From Larix sibirica (lineage: Eukaryota > Streptophyta > Pinopsida > Pinales > Pinaceae): a DNA stretch of 11,337 bases. The notes beneath the pieces are model-generated. The model was given only the letters and a program-made list of their open reading frames with translations. It was not told where the DNA came from and made no database searches. Made by a program: the position numbers and the translations under genes. Where the stretch lies: NCBI GenBank assembly GCA_004151065.3, contig NWUY0300013246.1:45363-56699 (forward strand). Reading direction: 5' to 3'. Shown here in pieces: positions 7,070-11,337 of the stretch; position 1 is the stretch's first letter; the number at the start of each line of letters is the position of its first letter.

Positions 7070-8485
7070 GTCTCAGTACTAGAAGGAAATCAGACATAAG
7101 AGCAGCAAACAGAGTAGCGGGAAGAACAAGAAATAAGCAAGTAAGAAGAACCAAGAAATGGTGCAAACAGCACCACGTAGGGAGAGAAGAGAAAGGTGCA
7201 TGACAAGGAAGGCTCCTTGCGTTAAAGAAAAAAGAGGAAGGTAACAAATCAAAAAATAGTGCAGGCATTAACGGAAGATGACTTGGACAAGATTGGGGAC
7301 CAAGCCAAGGAATTGACGAAAGAGCTATTACAAAAAGTTGCACCGAAGCAAGAAGAGATGCAGACGAGGATGTAGGAACAGCTCACTGCAACAAATTCTG
7401 GAATCTACAAGAATTACAGCAGGCCACACAAATACAGGACAGACCGATAGTGCAACACAAACAACAGAGGAAAGGCAAATGGTGTCACGGCCAACATTGA
7501 AATCAACCATGCGCTAGATTATTAAGATAACACTGCAATCATTAGAGTTCCCCACAGCTGAAAAGCAGGAGCGCACACTAGAGGTAAGTTTTATTGAATT
7601 AATCTTATCACAGATACCAACAGACGTGTTGCATGCGTTGCAGACAAGTGTTGCACGGGAAATTCAAGCAAGAGTAGATTCGATGACTATGGAATGGAGT
7701 AAAGTAACTATAGACAAGAAGGCACTGCAACAAAAACATAGTAGAATGTTCCAGGAAAAAAAAGAGGTTGCTCAGAGGAATGCAAGACTATAGGAGGCAG
7801 TGGAGGATGTCTTCAGCATTATGCCAGGAGTGCAAGTGGAAGGAGAAATCCCTATTGAAGACAAAGTAATGAAGATAAGCAAAGCCATTCAAGGCTTTCA
7901 CACAAAGATAGTGGACTTGTAAGTGCCCACATATCCTAGTACCCCACCAAAATAAAGGGAGAAAGGGGAAAGAACAACCACTACAACAATAGCAAACATC
8001 AAGACTTCGGAAGAAAAGTGTGTCAGGATGTATGAGGAAAGTACCTAGGTATGGACCTAGTTGATAGAAGATGTTGAATTGAAGGTCGTAGAGCAGAAAC
8101 TGAATTCTTCACAGGAGAAGGTGAAGAAACTGAAGGAAACAATGAGCACTCTGCCTCCAGCACAACGGATGATAGCAATCATGGAGAATCACCAGCAGCA
8201 ATTGGAGATTAATCAGTCAAGAGCCCAACAATAGAATATTACACAAAATCCGGAACCACTACAGGAGGAAACATTCAAAGTGATAAAACAATTTGTTGCA
8301 GTGCAAGTAGTAATAACGTAGACAATACTCTTGATACTTAAGAGAAATTGCAAGCACCCCTCACAGCAAAGATGGTAGAAGGCATTGCGGAACACGAAGC
8401 CAAGGCAAAGGAATAGATTGCGACTACAAAGAAAATACTTCAAAAGTTAATGGAGACAGTGAAGACAACGCAACAGACAGACTAA
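7070..8485 (+). pseudogene. Third coding region, C-terminal coiled-coil-like part
   Basis: Frame 2 (about 7256-7405: LTEDDLDKIGDQAKELTKEL) leads into frame 3 (7386-8318), then frame 2 again (8342-8482), ending at a TAA at 8483. The sequence is rich in Glu, Lys and Gln with regular hydrophobic spacing: KKALQQKHSRMFQEKKEVAQ, EDKVMKISKAIQGFHTKIVD, ELKVVEQKLNSSQEKVKKLK, KILQKLMETVKTTQQ. This fits a long helical, coiled-coil tail. In-frame stops occur at 7515, 7791, 7920, 7953, 8046, 8058, 8232 and 8319. Most could be CAG/CAA to TAG/TAA changes. A basic Lys-rich link (about 7070-7255) joins it to the N-terminal domain. No transmembrane run is seen, so it does not look like an envelope protein. Function unknown; oligomerisation is an inference. 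Confidence 0.55.
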
Positions 8486-8508
8486 AGTGGATCGGGATGA
8501 GCCACAAG

Positions 8509-8523
8509 TGAGTGTTGGGGGCC
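8509..8523 (+). promoter_or_regulatory. Polypurine tract candidate
   Basis: The G-rich GAGTGTTGGGGGCC lies 24 bp after the last coding stop and directly before the TG of the proposed LTR. Plus-strand DNA synthesis starts at such a tract. It is not pure purine, which is tolerated in some plant elements. Confidence 0.6.
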
Positions 8524-8685
8524 TGTTGGGGTAGGTGTTTTGGACCAGTTTTGTGACATGAGCATAAGGAAGCAAACTGCGTGACAATAAGTTAAAGGAC
8601 CAGCATGTGCAAAAGGCGAAAGTTAGTTAGAAACTATTGGGAACTTGTTGTCCACTTAGTACGGACTAATCCCCATTTTGAAATG

Positions 8686-8693
8686 TATAAATA
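8686..8693 (+). promoter_or_regulatory. TATA box of LTR promoter
   Basis: TATAAATA lies 162 bp into the LTR. A start site about 30 bp on (near 8718) would put the AATAAA at 8848 inside or near R, the expected order for an LTR. Confidence 0.6.
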
Positions 8694-8847
8694 TGTGAAG
8701 GGGGGAATGTGAGAATTAGTTCTATGTGTGCTTAGAGTTTTATACTTTATTCTTTGGAGAGGATCGAAGCACATAGGGGGAATTTTCGGGGTGAAAAAAG
8801 ATATCTAATGCTCATTATGCGTATTTTTGTAAGATTGTTCTGATGAT

Positions 8848-8853
8848 AATAAA
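8848..8853 (+). terminator. Poly(A) signal in LTR
   Basis: AATAAA about 155 bp after the TATA box, followed by a T-rich stretch. It would end transcripts coming from the left. Confidence 0.5.
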
Positions 8854-9187
8854 GAATTGAATTTTTAGTGAATGAAATGACTCTGTGTTATATTGTGATG
8901 AATTGTTTGTTTACTATGCACATGTGTTATGCTTGATTTTCATGAATAATTGATCTATTCCATGAATGAATGGTATGATGCTTATTACTGCTTGAATGTT
9001 ATTGTTACATGAAAATTTCATCATCACCATGATAATGAACCATGTACCTATCAACATTGCCATAATCCCTCATGTGCCTTTGATAAAACTTTCCAGGAAG
9101 ATGAGAATTATGAGTTTTTTTCACTCCAAACACCTTATTTGGAAGCATTATCGTAGTTTCTGTATGACAACTTGCAACACTCTTCAT

Positions 9188-9292
9188 TGTCGCATGTTGC
9201 TTTCTAGCAACTCGAGACAGTTTCGCAGCTTGCTTTCATGCAAACTGTAACACCCCTAAATGTCGCAATTTGCTCTTTAGCAGGGTGCAACA
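9188..9292. repeat. Three successive 32-bp imperfect palindromes
   Basis: Units at 9188-9219, 9221-9252 and 9261-9292 each have a 14-nt arm, 4-nt loop, 14-nt arm. Left arms are TGTCGCATGTTGCT, TTTCGCAGCTTGCT and TGTCGCAATTTGCT; loops are TTCT, TTCA and CTTT. Arms pair at 11, 9 and 10 of 14 positions. Left arms agree with each other at 11-12 of 14, so the units look duplicated. They lie between R and the primer site, thus in the U5 part of element RNA. Confidence 0.85.
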
Positions 9293-9469
9293 TTGTCTGT
9301 ATGGATGGAAAAAAGGAAGGTTCGAGGAGATTCTAGAGAGAATACCTCGTGGATGGATATCCCCTACTATTAGGGTGGAACTTGGTCGAACTCCTTACAA
9401 AGTTACTTTTTGGGATCTCACCCTATCCTTCACCTCTTATCTCTCATCTCATCGTTATCCCTTTTTCCC

Positions 9470-9476
9470 TATAAAT
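9470..9476 (+). promoter_or_regulatory. Second TATA-like string
   Basis: TATAAAT after a pyrimidine-rich stretch (9420-9469, rich in CTC and TCAT). It could be an alternative LTR promoter; no poly(A) signal follows within the LTR, so the one at 8686 is preferred. Confidence 0.3.
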
Positions 9477-10019
9477 GTAATCTCATTCCCATGAGTGTGG
9501 GGAGTTACAATTCATACTAGTTAACTGCTGGAGGAATTGTGCTAGAGAGCTTAACCTTTGATAGAAATTCTCTGGAGGCAAGGTGACAAGTTAAGGCAAA
9601 GGACCCATTGGAGGTACCTTCAAAACATCAAGGCATGGTTGTAAGTCTTTTCCTTTATTGATTTATAATGCAATAATACATTCTCTTTCCCATAAAGATT
9701 TGTCTTATGTGATCTAAATCTTTAAAGTGTTTTTCCTTGACCATTTGATTATATCCTATCATTAGTATATTATTGCTTTCAATTTCGTTGTTTTGTGTTG
9801 TCTTTGTCTGCGAATCATCAACCAAAACAAGGGAGTTGGAAGACACAACTAGCGAGGACAAACTTCAATCACAAAGTATGAAATCTCTTCAGTAGTCAAT
9901 ACTTTGATTACATGATCTACGGAAAGTAGTGTATTTTTTCTCTTTTGTTCTAATCCAAACCATATGAACTAGGGAGTTTAGTATTTTTCTACATTGACCA
10001 AATAATCCATAAACAAAAT

Positions 10020-10037
10020 TGGCGACCATATTGGGGA
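10020..10037 (+). promoter_or_regulatory. Primer binding site candidate
   Basis: TGGCGACCATATTGGGGA starts with TGG, the complement of a tRNA CCA end, four bases after the proposed LTR end. A TGGCGAC...TGGGGA layout is seen in some large plant Ty3/gypsy elements. The implied tRNA has G before CCA; the tRNA is not identified. Mismatches from decay are likely in the middle. Confidence 0.55.
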
Positions 10038-10228
10038 ATAGCCAGTAGGGTTTGCTTGATTTTGAAAATTTTCCCTTCTTTGATCTTGTCAATTTTGCCT
10101 TTTTTTTTTGCCTAAGATTGTCTATTTGAGTCACCGGGACATCCATATCGACTCTTAGACCCTTAGTCCACTAAGTTTGTTGATTTTTGGAACCCTTTCC
10201 TATTTAAAAAAATTTTAAACTTCACCTA

Positions 10229-10339
10229 TCGCACTCTGTGTGAAGACATAGTGTGAAAATGTTGCACCTGGGTTTTGTTGTGCTTGTGATACTCCCAATT
10301 GTCGCACTGGTGTGTGCCTGCAAACTGCGACATAGTGTG
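10229..10339. repeat. Palindrome with related direct repeat in leader
   Basis: TGTCGCA at 10300-10306 and TGCGACA at 10326-10332 form perfect 7-bp outer arms of a 33-bp unit like those in the LTR. GACATAGTGTG occurs at 10245-10255 and 10329-10339, and TCGCACT at 10229 and 10302, so the whole block looks like an old duplication about 70-85 bp apart. Confidence 0.7.
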
Positions 10340-10741
10340 GAATTTTTTAGTTTTGGCTAGGTTTCCTGCTTAGCTATTGGATTGGATTATTCCTTAGGTT
10401 TTTTCACTGTCTTTCACAGTTGTATTATTCTCCTATTATTCTCCAGAACTGGCTTTTGACTCCTTTTTGCCATTGATTAGAGGTTGAAATGTGGTTTGGT
10501 TTGCATTGGAGTCTTAAAATTTTGGTGTGCATAGTGAGCCTTGTTGTCTTGGGTTTCCTCTTTGTTTCCTCGGATCCCTTCAGCCAATGATTTTGCAGAA
10601 GTAAATTGACCTTCTTGTTTCCATAGTAATTCAAAGAAAAGTTGTCTTTTGTTTCTTTTACTATATTGAAAATACTTGAAAATAAAAAAATCACGTTTGT
10701 ATTAGTTTGATTCAAGGTTGGTTTAGATCTTCCATTCATAT

Positions 10742-10761
10742 AAAAGAAAAGAAAAGAAAAA
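10742..10761 (+). repeat. Short AAAAG microsatellite
   Basis: Three AAAAG units followed by an A-run. A simple repeat with no sign of function. Confidence 0.8.
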
Positions 10762-11337
10762 TAAGTTTCATAGGCATTTGAGGCTTAAAAGAATCTTTGA
10801 GTGCTCTTCTCTTTGCTTTTCATTTTGATTGGAATCATTGGTAGGATCTTTCTCTTCATAGCTTAGAGATCTCTTTTTCAATATTGTGGAAAAGATAGGA
10901 AACAAGTAAAGAATGTTTTGCATTTTGGTGTGAAATTGAAGGATTTCGTTTGTTGAAGTTTCAAATTTGGGGTATATGCTAGTTTGGTTTTTTGCATATC
11001 ATTGAAAAATAAAAGTGAAAATTGCATGTGCATGGGGATTGTTGCATTTGGGAAAAATCTCTCTCTCCCTCTCTTAAGTAGGACATTCATCAAAACAAAG
11101 GATTGCACTTCATTTTTGCACGGTTTTTTAGTCAAGTCGAAACTCCATCTTGTCCACTTAACTACTTCAAGATAAAATAAAACACGCATTAATTTAAAAT
11201 CTTTAGCAAGATTGTGTGATAGGCTAGAGACGTGTTCTGGTGTCGTTAAGTGTAGGAGTCGTCGTTACTTGTCATCTCTACAATCCAGGGACTATGTGGT
11301 TCTTCCACATACCTAGAGTATATCGGAAGGCCCCTTT

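Larger units (their letters stand above)
8524..10015 (+). repeat. Probable LTR
   Basis: It begins TGTTGGGG after the polypurine tract and ends ATAAACA four bases before a primer-site-like sequence, so the ends have the TG...CA form with TGTT/AACA inverted ends. At 1,492 bp it is within the range of large plant Ty3/gypsy LTRs. It holds a TATA box (8686), an AATAAA (8848), a second TATA-like string (9470) and three 32-bp palindromes. No coding potential is seen. The left edge is well supported by position. The right edge depends on the primer-site reading, and no second LTR copy lies in the window to compare. It could be shorter, with other DNA after it. Confidence 0.6.
10038..11337 (+). other. 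AT-rich leader-like DNA after the primer site
   Basis: No protein domain is recognised on either strand. The stretch is T-rich and begins GCCAGTAGGG after the primer site. It holds a T10 run (10100-10109) between two GCC triplets, a 33-bp palindrome (10300-10332), a repeated GACATAGTGTG and a short AAAAG repeat (10742-10761). Position right after LTR and primer site suggests the untranslated leader of another element copy whose gag begins beyond the window. Open frames here on the minus strand (10425-10739, 10878-11189) are compositionally ordinary and not called. Confidence 0.45.

Noticed and set aside
7041-7510. Minus-strand Leu/Ser/Cys-rich open frames
   Set aside because: They are shadows of the Lys/Glu-rich plus-strand third coding region.
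7581-7589. Strong splice donor GAG/GTAAGT
   Set aside because: It lies inside the continuous coiled-coil frame, which reads on without change, so it is most likely chance.
5841-8485. Third region as an envelope gene or a second (archaeal-type) RNase H
   Set aside because: No signal peptide, transmembrane run or Asp-Glu-Asp RNase H pattern appears in any forward frame.
9188-9292. CRISPR-like array
   Set aside because: Units are diverged palindromes with almost no spacers, in plant LTR DNA.
10425-11189. Minus-strand open frames of 103-104 codons in the leader-like DNA
   Set aside because: Composition is that of AT-rich noncoding DNA, no motif is seen, and openness of this length is expected by chance here.

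Overview
The window looks like nuclear DNA of a seed plant, most likely a gymnosperm. It is filled almost entirely by one old, inactive LTR retrotransposon of the Ty3/gypsy type on the + strand. The gymnosperm call is an inference: it rests on the family's overall look (many Gag zinc knuckles, a long third reading frame after integrase) and on decay by point mutation. No host gene, tRNA, rRNA or CRISPR array is seen.

Layout. Positions 3-1330 hold the end of a gag gene: the tail of a capsid-like domain, then five CCHC zinc knuckles. Positions 1340-1640 hold the aspartic protease. Between protease and reverse transcriptase, 1982-2345 carries a second stretch with Gag/capsid-type motifs, the most unusual part of the coding layout. 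Reverse transcriptase (2825-3600), RNase H (3626-3990) and integrase (4020-5400) follow, with a lysine-rich tail (5401-5655). A gap then leads to a third coding region (5841-8485), with an unrecognised N-terminal domain and a long coiled-coil-like C-terminal part. A purine-rich tract at 8509-8523 abuts a probable LTR (8524-10015) with a TATA box and a poly(A) signal. Right after it, at 10020-10037, is a primer-binding-site-like sequence, followed by 1.3 kb of AT-rich leader-like DNA to the window end.

Condition. From about 92 to 3925 one reading frame (frame 2) runs through gag, protease, the Gag-like stretch, RT and RNase H. It has 25 in-frame stops but keeps phase end to end. A G9 run at 3949 shifts to frame 3, and an A-run near 4817-4823 shifts to frame 1. 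RT keeps its three catalytic Asp residues. RNase H has lost one Asp, integrase has its first Asp replaced by a stop, and protease has a stop in its active-site triplet. Nothing here can be translated whole.

Two points deserve follow-up. First, the order internal region - LTR - primer site - leader implies either two element copies sharing one LTR or two elements abutting. Second, the probable LTR carries three successive 32-bp imperfect palindromes, with a related fourth just past the primer site. Both could be tested with flanking sequence or other family copies.
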